Of a stretch of 64,000 nucleotides of DNA, positions 41,087 through 50,567 are shown piece after piece. The notes under the pieces were generated by a model. It made no database searches, was not told where the DNA came from, and saw only the letters and a program-made list of their open reading frames with translations. Positions within the stretch are counted from its first letter, which is position 1; every line of letters starts with the position of its first letter. Made by a program: the position numbers and the translations under genes. Source of the DNA: Fenollaria sporofastidiosus (lineage in GTDB: Bacteria > Bacillota > Clostridia > Tissierellales > Peptoniphilaceae); contig NZ_OW968186.1 of the NCBI RefSeq assembly GCF_943169635.2, forward strand, positions 62,001 through 126,000, in the 5' to 3' direction.

Positions 41087-42541
41087 TTAGAACATCATCA
41101 TTGCAACAGTCAATACAATTATTGAGAATATTACTGTGAATATAAGAGGTTTCTTAACCCACTTATACCAAGTACCTAATTCCATCTTTGAAATTTGTAT
41201 TGCACCCATAACAACGCCTGATGTTGGTGTTACATAGTTTACAACACCTTCTGCAGCGCAGAATATTAATATCATAACTTCTGGTGAGTAGCCAAGTTTA
41301 GCAGCTAATCCGCCCATAACTGGGATAGATAGTGTTGCAAGACCTGATGTTGATGGTATGAAGAATGATAGTGCGATATAAACAACGTATGCAAATGGTA
41401 CGAATAAGAATACTGGTAAACCAGATAGTGCTGTTGCTGATCTGTCTAGTATAAGAGCGTCAATGTGAGTTTGAGCCATTAGTACTGATGCAGCTCTTGC
41501 TACAACGATAACTAAAACTACTGACAATATGTCTTGAGCTCCAGCTATGAATGCATTAACCATTTCTTTTTCAGATAATCTTCCGATACAACCGATAATG
41601 ATTGATACTAGGAAGAATAATACTGAAATTTCTGGGAAGTACCATTCACCAAGTGGTGTTCCAGTTAATACTGCTGACCAGCCTTCAAATGCTGTTACAC
41701 CAAAGTCTGGCCAAGGTATTAATGAAATAATCATAATAATGAAAGTAATTGCGAATACAACAAGGATAAATTTGTGTCTACCTGTAAATACTAATTCATC
41801 TTCACTCTTTGTAGTTCTGAACTCTTTGTCCATAACTTCTCTTTCTTGAAGTGATAGTATTGTTGATCCTTTGTCTTTGTGTACTTTGCTAGCGTATTTT
41901 AATACGAAGTACATAGCTGTACCTAAAGCAACTGCCCAAAGGATAGCGCCTATTAATATAACAGTACCTTTGTTACATTCAACTCCTGCACCGTTAAGTG
42001 CGTCCATAGCTGCACCTGTAGCGAATGGGTTAACAGTTGAACCAAGTACGCCGGCACCTGCTCCAAGAAGAACAGTTGCTACAGCAACTAGTGTATCAAA
42101 GCCTGCAGCTACCATCGCAGTGATGATTAAAGGATATAGGGCAACAGTTTCTTCTGCCATACCGTAAGTTGATCCACCGATTGAGAATAGGATCATTAGT
42201 ACAACGATAAGAGCCATTTCTCTACCCTTCATGTTCTTAACTAATCTGTGTATACCAGCTTCAAGAGCTCCTGTTTTGTTAACAACTGCTAGGAAACCAC
42301 CGATAACCATAACGAAGATGGCGATATCTATGGCGTCAACAAAGCCGTTGTAAAAACTCATTGCTATGTCTGGTAATTTCGCTGCTGATACTTCAGTAAC
42401 AGCTTCTTCAGCTCCCTTAGGTACTACAGGGGCAAATTGTGCTCCATTAAAAATCCATGATAAGATTGCAACAAATAGTATTATAAGGATAAGAATACTA
42501 TAAGCACTTAATGAACGTTTCTTTTTTTGTTTTTCCATCAT
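41087..42541 (-). CDS. YfcC/DcuC-family membrane transporter
   Basis: A 484-residue transporter with about 12 membrane segments. Family features include FNGAQFAPV early on, GGFLAVVNKTGALEAGIHRL near residue 85, GSTYGMAEETVALYPLI near 125, VLGSTVNPFATGAA near 165 and a final FFIPSTSGLATLSIPVMGG near 385. Members carry amino acids or dicarboxylates in anaerobes; the substrate cannot be read from sequence. It is a single gene with its own terminator. Two adjacent ATG codons follow a GGAGG site. Confidence 0.88.
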   Translation of the reverse strand: MMEKQKKKRSLSAYSILILIILFVAILSWIFNGAQFAPVVPKGAEEAVTEVSAAKLPDIAMSFYNGFVDAIDIAIFVMVIGGFLAVVNKTGALEAGIHRLVKNMKGREMALIVVLMILFSIGGSTYGMAEETVALYPLIITAMVAAGFDTLVAVATVLLGAGAGVLGSTVNPFATGAAMDALNGAGVECNKGTVILIGAILWAVALGTAMYFVLKYASKVHKDKGSTILSLQEREVMDKEFRTTKSEDELVFTGRHKFILVVFAITFIIMIISLIPWPDFGVTAFEGWSAVLTGTPLGEWYFPEISVLFFLVSIIIGCIGRLSEKEMVNAFIAGAQDILSVVLVIVVARAASVLMAQTHIDALILDRSATALSGLPVFLFVPFAYVVYIALSFFIPSTSGLATLSIPVMGGLAAKLGYSPEVMILIFCAAEGVVNYVTPTSGVVMGAIQISKMELGTWYKWVKKPLIFTVIFSIIVLTVAMMMF

Positions 42542-42740
42542 TTTACCTCCTTAATGATTGTTTACTATCCTTAATATTAATTATACTACAACGCATCTAT
42601 TTATGCAACACTTTTTTATCCTATAGTGATAACTTTATCAATATCTAATTCAGTTGTATTGTCTTTATGCTATCTTCCATATATAATATATAAGTACTCA
42701 CTCATCATATTGGGTATCATATGTCTATTGGAGGTGCAAT

Positions 42741-43529
42741 ATGAAATTAAATAATATAAAGGCAGCGTTCTTTGATATGGATGGCACTATAGTAAGCTTC
42801 ACTTCGCATACTATAAGTGAGAGGGACATAGCTGCGATTAATAAATTAAGAGAGAGAGGGATTAAGGTCTTCATCTCCTCAGGTCGTGATGAGAGTAACA
42901 TAAAGAAGGTCTTAGACAAGACTCTTGAGGTCGATGGCTATGTGTCGATGAATGGTAACCTTAACGTTGTTAATGACGAGGCGGTATCTAAGTACTTTAT
43001 GCCATATGATGATGTTAAGTTTTTAGTAGATGCATCAGATAGGTTTGGCTTTGCCTTATCGCTCTTTACTGAAGAAGGCGTCTTCTTGAACAGAATCGAT
43101 GATAGGGTTCACGCCGTGCATGACTATGTAGAGGTGCCTATGCCGAAGGTCATTGACTTTAATAAGCTCGACTTAAGTAGAATCTTTCAAATGAATACCT
43201 ACACTACTAGAGCCTTTGATGAGGAGCATCTTGTTCCCTATGTAAAGAACACTGTCTTTAAAAGGTGGAACGACGACTTTGCTGACATCAACAGCGCGTC
43301 TACATCGAAACTTCACGGTATACATGACATCATTAATAAGCTCGGCATCGATATAAAAGATACCATCAGTTTCGGTGACAGTGAAAATGACCTTGAGATG
43401 ATAAAGGGTACTGGCATCTCTGTCGCACTAGGTAATGCCATGGACATCATCAAAGATGCTGCGACATATATAACAAAGGACTGCGACGAGTCAGGATCTG
43501 CTCACTTCATCGAAAACTACATCTTATAA
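42741..43529 (+). CDS. Cof-type HAD phosphatase
   Basis: A 262-residue HAD hydrolase: FFDMDGTIVSF (nucleophile Asp, motif I) at residues 10-20, ISSGRDESN (motif II, Thr replaced by Ser) near 46, a C2-type cap, Lys in the STSKLHGI segment and ISFGDSENDLEMI (motif IV) near 215. It likely acts on sugar or cofactor phosphates. It stands alone, 64 bases before murJ. Confidence 0.93.
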   Translation: MKLNNIKAAFFDMDGTIVSFTSHTISERDIAAINKLRERGIKVFISSGRDESNIKKVLDKTLEVDGYVSMNGNLNVVNDEAVSKYFMPYDDVKFLVDASDRFGFALSLFTEEGVFLNRIDDRVHAVHDYVEVPMPKVIDFNKLDLSRIFQMNTYTTRAFDEEHLVPYVKNTVFKRWNDDFADINSASTSKLHGIHDIINKLGIDIKDTISFGDSENDLEMIKGTGISVALGNAMDIIKDAATYITKDCDESGSAHFIENYIL

Positions 43530-43593
43530 GCTTGATTTTTTCTATGCTATGTGATAAAATTCAAGAAGAATTTAAAATAAAAGAGGTTTATAG

Positions 43594-45144
43594 ATGTCAA
43601 ATAAAAAAACTGTTATAAAATCATTGGCAATGATATCCGTCTTCACGCTTATAAGTAAGATCATGGGCTTCTTCAGAGAGACCATGATAGCGTCGAAGTA
43701 CGGTGCCAATCTTGAAACTGATATGTACACTGCTGCAACAACTGCAGTTATCTTTTTAATAGGTGCACTAGGTAGTGGTCTTAACACAACACTAGTGCCT
43801 ATCTTTTCAGAGGTAGAAGAAAAGGAAGGCAAGCGTGGCAAGCTTAAGTTCATGAACAAGATTATGAACATCATAGGTCTTATATCCATAGTCCTATGCG
43901 TTCTTGCATACATCTTTGCTCCTTTCATCACTAAGGCCATAGCTAAGGGCTTCACAGGCGAAACTCTTGCCTACACAAGCTACCTTATGAAGATAGGTAT
44001 ACCTATCATACTTTTCTTGTCGATCACGTATATTTTCTCAAGCTTTTTACAATCTGAGAACGTTTTTGGTCCCTATGCCATCATGGGCATACCATACAAC
44101 TTAATCTACATCTTCTTCCTTATCTTCTTTGCAAGAAAAGGTAACATTGACCTGCTTATGTTCATAAGCGTTGTCGCAGCGTCTATGCAGTTTCTTATAC
44201 AGCTTCCTGCTGTTAAGCACAAAAGGTATAGATTCACACCTGACCTTGACTTCAAAGATCCATACGTACAGAAGATGTTTAAGCTTATCGTTCCTATACT
44301 CATAGGATCGAGCGCATACCAAATCAACCTTGTTGTAGATAAAACTCTAGCCTCAGAGCTAGTAAGTGGATCCATCTCGGTTCTAAACTATTCATCCAAG
44401 ATATATCTTATGATTATATCCGTCTTTATTATGGCACTGACAACTGTTATCTTCCCTAAGCTATCGTCTTCTATGGTTAGAAACGAAAGCAAGGAAATCA
44501 GAAGCATAATCAGTGAAAGCGTTGACACGGTTGCGCTTATCACTCTACCTGCTACCTTTGCCATAGTCTTTTTAAGCTACCCTATAGTCGAGATTTTATT
44601 CCAAAGGAATATGTTTAACGAAACAGCGACACTTATGACATCGGGTGCGCTAACATTCTATATACTTGGACTCTTCTTTGCATCGCTTAGGATGATATTT
44701 GAGAAGGTCTTTTATTCAATGCAAAAAACGAGGATACCTATGATCAACGGTCTCATAGCCGTTGCAGTTAACATAGGCTTCGACATCATACTAGTTAGGT
44801 TTATGCAGCATAGAGGCCTTGCCCTTGCGACATCCATCTCTTCACTAGTTTCGGCAACAACACTATACATCAGTTTGAAGAAGGTTTATCCAGACATCGA
44901 GATCAAAGATAATCTTATCTCGCTACTAAAGATACTCGCCTCTTCCATACTCATGGCGGTGACTATGTACTTACTTTTCACTCTTGGAGTAAAAGTTTTA
45001 GGCGAAAAGAAGATAGTGAAGTTCCTGACTATGGCTGTCACTGGATGCATCTCTCTAGGCATATACCTTGTATCACTTAAGGCTCTAAAGGTACACGCTT
45101 TAGATGCTGTATTAAACTTCAAAAGGAGGACTAATGAAAAATAA
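43594..45144 (+). CDS. murJ: MurJ/MviN-family lipid II flippase
   Basis: A 516-residue protein with about 14 membrane segments. The start carries the MurJ pattern SLAMISVFTLISKIMGFFRE with TMIASKYGANLETD following, and the SYLMKIGIPIILFLSITYIF and YILGLFFASLRMIFEKVFYS segments belong to this family. It moves lipid II to the outer face for wall synthesis. It overlaps the ABC gene by 11 bases. Confidence 0.93.
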   Translation: MSNKKTVIKSLAMISVFTLISKIMGFFRETMIASKYGANLETDMYTAATTAVIFLIGALGSGLNTTLVPIFSEVEEKEGKRGKLKFMNKIMNIIGLISIVLCVLAYIFAPFITKAIAKGFTGETLAYTSYLMKIGIPIILFLSITYIFSSFLQSENVFGPYAIMGIPYNLIYIFFLIFFARKGNIDLLMFISVVAASMQFLIQLPAVKHKRYRFTPDLDFKDPYVQKMFKLIVPILIGSSAYQINLVVDKTLASELVSGSISVLNYSSKIYLMIISVFIMALTTVIFPKLSSSMVRNESKEIRSIISESVDTVALITLPATFAIVFLSYPIVEILFQRNMFNETATLMTSGALTFYILGLFFASLRMIFEKVFYSMQKTRIPMINGLIAVAVNIGFDIILVRFMQHRGLALATSISSLVSATTLYISLKKVYPDIEIKDNLISLLKILASSILMAVTMYLLFTLGVKVLGEKKIVKFLTMAVTGCISLGIYLVSLKALKVHALDAVLNFKRRTNEK

Positions 45145-46882
45145 AGAACTAATCAAACGCTTTTTACCCTACTTTAAAAAATATAGAAAAGTACTATTCC
45201 TAGACTTGTTCTGCGCTGTTCTAACAACAGTGTGTGAACTAGTCTTTCCTTTATTATTAAGAAGCATCACTAACACTGCTTCGAAAGACATCTTACTCGT
45301 AACTAATGAGTATATATTAAAGGTTGTATTTATCTACTTTTCCTTACGTATAGTTGAGATAGTTGCGCAGTTCTACATGACTAAGGTCGGTCACATCATG
45401 GGCGCATACATAGAAAAGGATATGCGTAGCGACGCCTTTAATCATTTGCAGCACCTATCAGATAGTTTCTATAACAACACTAAGGTCGGACAAATCATGG
45501 CGAGGATTACCAATGACCTCTTCGATGTAACAGAGTTCGCGCACCATTGCCCAGAAGAGTTCCTTATAGCAGGAGTGAAGATATTCATCTCCTTCATCAT
45601 CTTGGTAAGGATCAATGTCTTATTAACCGTAGTCATGTTTACCATGATACCGATTATGATCTACGCATCAAGCTCGTACAATCACAAGATGCGCCGCGCC
45701 TTCAAAGAGCAAAGAGACCACATAGGCGACTTAAACTCTGGACTTGAAGACTCGCTGCTTGGCTCCAAGGTCGTTAAGTCCTTCGCCAATGAAGATGTTG
45801 AAGTAGAAAAGTTTGAGAAAGACAACGACAAGTTCCTTGAAATCAAAAAGAAGAGATACACATACATGGCAGGCTTTGCGACAGTAAACAGAATATTCGA
45901 CGCCATCATGTATACTATGATCATAGGTATAGGCGGCTTCTTAATCAAGGCTGGCAAGATATCCGCAGGAGACATGATAGCCTACGTTTTATTCGCAACA
46001 AGCCTTCTTACAACCATCAAAAGGATAGTCGACTTCATGGAGAACTTCAACGCCGGCATGACTGGCATAGAACGCTTCATCGAGATTATGGATACAGACG
46101 TGGACATCTTCGACAAGGAAGATGCAGTAGAATTAAAAGATGTTAAGGGCCACATCGAGTTCAAGGACGTAAGCTTTGCCTACCCTGACGACAAGAACAA
46201 AGTCCTATCAAATATCAACCTAACAGTTAATGAGGGCGAATCCGTTGCCATAGTAGGACCATCAGGCTCAGGTAAGACTACTTTGGTAAACCTTATACCG
46301 CGCTTCTACGATGTTACTAAAGGCGAGATACTAATCGATGGCAAGAACATCAAAGACTTCACACTAAAGTCACTAAGACAAAACATCGGCTCAGTGCAAC
46401 AAGAAGTCTACCTATTCAGCGGCACTATACTAGAGAACATCAAGTATGGTAAGATAGACGCTAAGAAAGAAGAAGTCATCAACGCAGCAAAGCTTGCAGG
46501 CGCCTACGACTTCATCATGGAACTAAAAGACGGCTTCAATACCTACGTTGGTGAGCGTGGCGTTAAGCTATCAGGTGGACAAAAGCAAAGAATCGCCATC
46601 GCGAGAGTCTTCCTAAAGAATCCAAAAGTTCTTATACTTGACGAGGCAACATCTGCTCTTGACAACACTAGTGAAAGACTTATACAAGAGTCGCTTGAAA
46701 AGCTTTCACAAGGAAGAACAACACTAACCATAGCACACAGACTATCGACTATAAAGAACGCAAAGAAGATCATAGTCCTTACAGACGACGGCATCAAAGA
46801 AAGTGGTACACACGACGAGCTTATGTCCAAGAAAGGTCTATACTACGAACTATATACTGGCTCGCTTCTTGATCTTAAATAA
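45134..46882 (+). CDS. ABC exporter half-transporter (membrane + ATPase)
   Basis: A 582-residue fusion. Six membrane segments occupy residues 15-310, and the nucleotide domain has Walker A GPSGSGKTTL near 375, a Q-loop in SVQQEVYLFSG, signature LSGGQKQRIAIARV near 477 and Walker B VLILDEATSALD near 497. It is an MsbA/LmrA-like homodimer or half of a heterodimer. An AAAAGGAGG site lies inside murJ, so the two are coupled. The cargo is unknown; an envelope lipid would fit the neighbour. Confidence 0.93.
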   Translation: MKNKELIKRFLPYFKKYRKVLFLDLFCAVLTTVCELVFPLLLRSITNTASKDILLVTNEYILKVVFIYFSLRIVEIVAQFYMTKVGHIMGAYIEKDMRSDAFNHLQHLSDSFYNNTKVGQIMARITNDLFDVTEFAHHCPEEFLIAGVKIFISFIILVRINVLLTVVMFTMIPIMIYASSSYNHKMRRAFKEQRDHIGDLNSGLEDSLLGSKVVKSFANEDVEVEKFEKDNDKFLEIKKKRYTYMAGFATVNRIFDAIMYTMIIGIGGFLIKAGKISAGDMIAYVLFATSLLTTIKRIVDFMENFNAGMTGIERFIEIMDTDVDIFDKEDAVELKDVKGHIEFKDVSFAYPDDKNKVLSNINLTVNEGESVAIVGPSGSGKTTLVNLIPRFYDVTKGEILIDGKNIKDFTLKSLRQNIGSVQQEVYLFSGTILENIKYGKIDAKKEEVINAAKLAGAYDFIMELKDGFNTYVGERGVKLSGGQKQRIAIARVFLKNPKVLILDEATSALDNTSERLIQESLEKLSQGRTTLTIAHRLSTIKNAKKIIVLTDDGIKESGTHDELMSKKGLYYELYTGSLLDLK

Positions 46883-46960
46883 TTTAACACTTTTGTAATC
46901 TCTTTTTATGCATTTCTATGTTATAATTAACTTAGTAATCATAGTAAAGGAGGAAAACAT

Positions 46961-47848
46961 ATGAAGAAAAGAATAATAAGCGCCCTACTTTTAATTGTAA
47001 TTTTGCTTACAAGCACAGCCATGGCCATGGATACACCAAAATTAAAAGGACACTGGGCAAAGGATAAGATCGATACAGGCTTTATGGATAAATATTTCGC
47101 AGAGCTTGCAAAAGAAAAGTACGCAAAGTTCGATCCGAACGCTCCACTATCTGCCATAGTTTTCGCCAAGGCACTTGAAGACCTCTCAAACGAGTACGGC
47201 TACTTCAAGGTCAATATATATGCTAACTCCGAAACACTTACGAGAGAAAAGATGATCGACTACATCTTTGACGGTGTGAAGAACATAAAGTTTTCGCGTA
47301 ATGACAATAAAGAGCTTGACTTCACAGACATCGAAGACATGGACAAAATCAGAAAAGAAAAGCTAGGCTACCTTGTAAACAAAGGCATCATATATGGTAA
47401 CATTAACAAGACTTACGCACCAAAGAACAAGCTTAGTCAGGCAGAAGGCATACTAGTCGTGCAAAGGATATACGAGATCTTGAAGGCAAACGAGGGCGAG
47501 AAGAACGCAAAGAACCTCTCCTTCGAAGTGCAAAACATCTCAGAAGGACTTAGCAACAACGACCAAAACATCTACTACAAGAAAGTTGATGATCAAGTGC
47601 TCATTACCTTCACACTAAAGTTTCCTAGTCCCGGCTACGAAGTCGGTGTAGAAAAAGTACTGCTTAGTGAAGGCAAGATAACGATATATCCGCAAGTGCA
47701 TGCACCCGGACCTAAAACAATAACCCTTCAAGTCATCGCATACAAGACAGTGACACTTGCACTAAACGCAAGCGAAACAGGAGACGGACCATTTAGCATC
47801 AAAGTTATAGGTAATGATGACAACAATCTTGAAATTAATACTAGATAA
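46961..47848 (+). CDS. Secreted SLH-like protein with PrcB-like C-terminal domain
   Basis: A 295-residue exported protein: a signal peptide (KKRIISALLLIVILLTSTAM), then S-layer-homology-like repeats (KLKGHWAKDKIDTGFMDKYF and FTDIEDMDKI...YLVNKGIIYGN) in residues 25-165. A beta-rich C-terminal domain (YEVGVEKVLLSEGKITIY and PGPKTITLQVIAYKTVTLAL) resembles the PrcB/protease-complex-inhibitor fold. It has an AAAGGAGG site. It is probably anchored to secondary wall polymers. The role is unknown. Confidence 0.65.
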   Translation: MKKRIISALLLIVILLTSTAMAMDTPKLKGHWAKDKIDTGFMDKYFAELAKEKYAKFDPNAPLSAIVFAKALEDLSNEYGYFKVNIYANSETLTREKMIDYIFDGVKNIKFSRNDNKELDFTDIEDMDKIRKEKLGYLVNKGIIYGNINKTYAPKNKLSQAEGILVVQRIYEILKANEGEKNAKNLSFEVQNISEGLSNNDQNIYYKKVDDQVLITFTLKFPSPGYEVGVEKVLLSEGKITIYPQVHAPGPKTITLQVIAYKTVTLALNASETGDGPFSIKVIGNDDNNLEINTR

Positions 47849-47855
47849 TAAAATT

Positions 47856-47886
47856 AAGCACTTCATTATTGATGAGGTGCTTTTTT
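47856..47886 (+). terminator. Rho-independent terminator
   Basis: AAGCACTTCAT pairs with ATGAGGTGCTT (one G-U pair) around five bases and is followed by a T run, just after the SLH-like gene. Confidence 0.85.
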
Positions 47887-47903
47887 CATGTCAAAACACA
47901 AAT

Positions 47904-47957
47904 TTAAGAAATTCTTAAGACTTATTTAAGAAAAAATTAAGAATTGCCTTGTATAAT
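47904..47957 (+). promoter_or_regulatory. Promoter with four TTAAGA repeats at 11-bp spacing
   Basis: TTAAGA occurs at 47904, 47915, 47926 and 47937, each exactly 11 bases after the last. The array ends nine bases before a TATAAT at 47952-47957. There is no good -35 box. Four hexamers on one face of the helix, just upstream of the -10 element, are the layout of PhoP/OmpR-type response-regulator sites (PhoP boxes are TTAACA-like). The downstream gene is therefore likely to be activated by a two-component system. Confidence 0.65.
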
Positions 47958-47979
47958 GAGATTATGAAAGGATGATCTT

Positions 47980-48807
47980 ATGCGTTATATTGACCCCGAT
48001 AGTAAAACATATAAAAGGAGAAGTGCTAAACGCAGCGGCAGAAGAAGAAAGAGAAGCAAAGCTAGAAGATTAGTCTTCTTCGTCGTTGTGCTTCTAGCCT
48101 TATACCTAGTCTTTGGAAGAAATATTTTAAAAAGAGCCTACAATAGACTCTACTCCTTTGTAGAAAGGTCGAGCCTTGCTAGACTCATAGTTCCTAGCCC
48201 ATACACAACTATAAAAATGGATACTAACGAAAAGTACGCAGGACTTGGTCAAGAAAAAACTTCCGGCGATGGATATTTCACAAAGTTCACAACAGTGGAT
48301 GCTAATAAAAAAACTTATATTGAGTATAAACAAAATATCGACCCGTGGAAGAATAATGATTATTGGAACGGCAATATGGAAGACTACGGCTGTGGCATCA
48401 CAGCTATGTCCATAGTTTTGTCTGGCTACGGTCAAAATCTTACGCCAGAAGACTTAAGGACAAAGTACTACCCTCGCCTTGATTATGCCAAGCTTTCAAA
48501 AGAGCTAAAAAGCTATGGCGTAGACAACACAGACTTTTATTTCGATGCAAAATCTTTATCAAGTGAGAGCATCATTAATCATCTTAAAACGAATAGGCCT
48601 GTTATAGTATGCATATGGAACAAGCCTGAAGAGAACCGCTTCACGAGTAAGTCACACTACATGGTGCTCTTAGCAGCAACAGATGATGGCAAAGTCTACA
48701 TCTCAAACCCCAACGGCGGCGAAAACGACTACAGAAGCTCAGGCTGGTACTACATCGACGAGATACTTCCTTACCTAGCCAAGGCGATGTACATCACATC
48801 TTATTAA
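47980..48807 (+). CDS. Membrane-anchored C39-like cysteine peptidase
   Basis: A 275-residue protein with a strongly basic start (residues 10-32, many Arg/Lys), one membrane segment (VFFVVVLLALYLVFG, about 33-47) and an extracellular Peptidase_C39-like domain. The catalytic Cys is in EDYGCGITAMSIVLSGYG near residue 139, and the His is in SHYMVLLAA near 226, followed by an Asn-rich ISNPNGG. It probably cleaves peptides at the surface or in wall material. It has its own promoter with the TTAAGA array and its own terminator. Confidence 0.8.
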   Translation: MRYIDPDSKTYKRRSAKRSGRRRKRSKARRLVFFVVVLLALYLVFGRNILKRAYNRLYSFVERSSLARLIVPSPYTTIKMDTNEKYAGLGQEKTSGDGYFTKFTTVDANKKTYIEYKQNIDPWKNNDYWNGNMEDYGCGITAMSIVLSGYGQNLTPEDLRTKYYPRLDYAKLSKELKSYGVDNTDFYFDAKSLSSESIINHLKTNRPVIVCIWNKPEENRFTSKSHYMVLLAATDDGKVYISNPNGGENDYRSSGWYYIDEILPYLAKAMYITSY

Positions 48808-48814
48808 TACACAA

Positions 48815-48846
48815 AACACCCTATCAATCGATAAGGTGTTTTTTTG
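48815..48846. terminator. Bidirectional terminator
   Basis: AACACCCTATC and GATAAGGTGTT form an 11-bp stem (one wobble or mismatch) with T runs outward, between the convergent peptidase and acetyltransferase genes. Confidence 0.85.
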
Positions 48847-48852
48847 CATCCG

Positions 48853-49338
48853 TTATTCACTTTTTACTAGTTGATACGCCCTTCTCTCGTCGCCGCTTTT
48901 TAGATAAATGATGCCAGTGTATGCAAAGCCCAATTTCTTTAGCAGCATGCACATGGTCTTGTTATCTTCGTGAGTGTCAATGCGCACATTGTCCACCGTC
49001 CTCATCGCATAGTTAACAGCGTCCCTAAGCAAGTGAGTGCCCCTACCCTTGCTCGCTATCCTGTGAATAACCGCGTATCTTTCATCATTAAGCCACGCGC
49101 CATCAATCACTTCATACGTCTCCTCGCCCGCGTAGCTCAGCATGAAAACCCCGTACACGCCCTCAGGGCCCTCAGCTACATACAAGTCTCCCCTTGCTAT
49201 GTCAGTAAGTAGCGCCTCTTCGTCAGGGTATTTATCACTCCACTGCTTCATATTGCCCTCAGCACGCATCTTCGCCTTCGCTTCCTCGTATATAGGCATG
49301 ATACTCTCTATATCGTCCTTCTTTGCCTTTCTAATCAT
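48853..49338 (-). CDS. GNAT-family acetyltransferase
   Basis: A 161-residue GNAT protein. MIRKAKKDDIESIMPIYEEA at the N-terminus is the common GNAT beginning, and the acetyl-CoA loop is IASKGRGTHLLRDAV near residue 97, followed by VRIDTHEDNKTMCMLLKKLG. The substrate is not predictable. It lies between terminators as a single gene. Confidence 0.88.
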   Translation of the reverse strand: MIRKAKKDDIESIMPIYEEAKAKMRAEGNMKQWSDKYPDEEALLTDIARGDLYVAEGPEGVYGVFMLSYAGEETYEVIDGAWLNDERYAVIHRIASKGRGTHLLRDAVNYAMRTVDNVRIDTHEDNKTMCMLLKKLGFAYTGIIYLKSGDERRAYQLVKSE

Positions 49339-49363
49339 AAATCCTCCTACGTATATGTATAAA

Positions 49364-49389
49364 AAAGGCAGCCCCTATGGACTGCCTTT
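49364..49389 (-). terminator. Terminator of the rplK-rplL operon
   Basis: AAAGGCAG pairs with CTGCCTTT around a ten-base loop and is followed by a T run on the minus strand, 17 bases after the rplL stop. Confidence 0.85.
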
Positions 49390-49405
49390 CGCATTGTTTC
49401 TTAAA

Positions 49406-49786
49406 TTACTTTAATGTAACTTTTGCTCCAACTTCTTCAAGTTTCTTCTTCATTTCGTCAGCTTCTGCCTTTGGTGCAGCTTCTTTGATTGTCTTAGGAG
49501 CGCCATCTACTAGGTCTTTAGCTTCTTTTAAGCCTAGGCCAGTGATTTCTCTAACTACTTTGATAACTTTAATCTTTTCAGCGCCTGCTTCTTCAAGAAC
49601 AACGTCGAAATCTGTTTTTTCTTCTGCTGCTGGAGCTGCTCCGCCTGCTGCTGGTGCTGCTGCAACTGCAACTGGTGCTGCTGCTGATACTCCGAATTCT
49701 TCTTCTAGTGCTTTAACTAGTTCTGATAATTCTAATACTGTAAGTGATTTTACTTCTTCAATTAAATTTGTAACTTTTTCTGACAT
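49406..49786 (-). CDS. rplL: 50S ribosomal protein L7/L12
   Basis: A 126-residue stalk protein with an Ala/Gly-rich hinge ([20 protein letters not shown]) and the conserved C-terminal [23 protein letters not shown] at 49786 (MSEKVTNLI) is used; upstream in-frame codons lie before the ribosome site TGGAGG. It forms the factor-binding stalk with L10. Confidence 0.98.
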   Translation of the reverse strand: MSEKVTNLIEEVKSLTVLELSELVKALEEEFGVSAAAPVAVAAAPAAGGAAPAAEEKTDFDVVLEEAGAEKIKVIKVVREITGLGLKEAKDLVDGAPKTIKEAAPKAEADEMKKKLEEVGAKVTLK

Positions 49787-49808
49787 TATAAATACCTCCA
49801 AAAATTTT

Positions 49809-50342
49809 TTATGCTTCTTTTGCTTTTTGTTCAGCAATTTGGTTAAGAGCTACAACTAAGCCCTTCATAGTTCCATTTAATACATTGGCAAAGCCTTGGA
49901 TTGGTCCGTTTAAGCCACCAAGTACTTGTGCGATAAGAACTTCCTTCGATGGTAGTTCTGATAATTGTTTTAATTGATCAAGTCCAAAGATGTCTTTGTT
50001 AACTAAACCAACTTTGATTTCAAGTTTGTCGTTTCCTTTTGCAAACTTGTATGCTACTTTTGCAGCTGAGCTTGGGTCGTCGTATGCAAATGCTACTGCA
50101 TTTGTTCCTTCCAAGTACTCGTCTAGTCCTTCAACGCCGATTTCGTGTAGAGCAAATCTAAGCATTGTGTTTTTGTATACTTTGTACTCTACGTTGTTTT
50201 CTCTGCATTGTTTTCTAAGGTCTGTAACGTCTGCAACGTTTAATCCTTTGTAGTCCATAAGAACTACGGATTCTGATTTTTCAAGTTTTTCTTTAATTTC
50301 TTGAACTACTTGTTTCTTTTGTTCTAAAACATGTTCTTTCAC
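49809..50342 (-). CDS. rplJ: 50S ribosomal protein L10
   Basis: A 177-residue protein beginning [20 protein letters not shown], with the conserved [20 protein letters not shown] segment and a C-terminal helix that binds L7/L12 ([20 protein letters not shown]). It is preceded by the L10 leader RNA, through which L10 represses its own expression. Confidence 0.98.
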   Translation of the reverse strand: MKEHVLEQKKQVVQEIKEKLEKSESVVLMDYKGLNVADVTDLRKQCRENNVEYKVYKNTMLRFALHEIGVEGLDEYLEGTNAVAFAYDDPSSAAKVAYKFAKGNDKLEIKVGLVNKDIFGLDQLKQLSELPSKEVLIAQVLGGLNGPIQGFANVLNGTMKGLVVALNQIAEQKAKEA

Positions 50343-50545
50343 TATTTCACCTCCACTGGAAAAATAGGAACCTTAGCTCTCGGCTAAGCCCGTTTAAGTC
50401 TATGTCAATAAAAAACCCTCTTATAGACATAAGGGGGTTGATACTGGCTATCTATCCTCGGTAGGTAATTAAGCTTAACGCTCCTACTGTCTACGGTTAT
50501 ATATTCCTATTAAATTAACTCTGCTAACTAGTTTATTATATCAAA
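50343..50545 (-). ncRNA. Ribosomal protein L10 leader RNA with attenuator
   Basis: The rplA-rplJ gap carries the conserved L10 leader on the minus strand: CCGTAGACAGTAGGAGCG, then TTAAGCTTAATTACCTACCG and AGGATAGATAGCC, matching the kink-turn and pairing pattern of the Firmicute L10 leader. A terminator hairpin (AACCCCCTTAT/ATAAGAGGGTT with T7, 50409-50439) follows in the same RNA. Binding of the L10(L12) complex would favour termination. Confidence 0.88.
50409..50439 (-). terminator. Attenuator hairpin of the L10 leader
   Basis: An 11-bp stem with a GTCT loop and a T7 tail, about 65 bases before rplJ, part of the leader described above. Confidence 0.85.
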
Positions 50546-50567
50546 TGCTTTGTGAGTTGTCAACAGT

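Noticed and set aside
40848..41090. Open frame of 80 codons on the plus strand
   Set aside because: It is composed entirely of the degenerate 19-bp repeats and two terminators, has no ribosome site and encodes a repetitive Tyr/Leu/Ser product.
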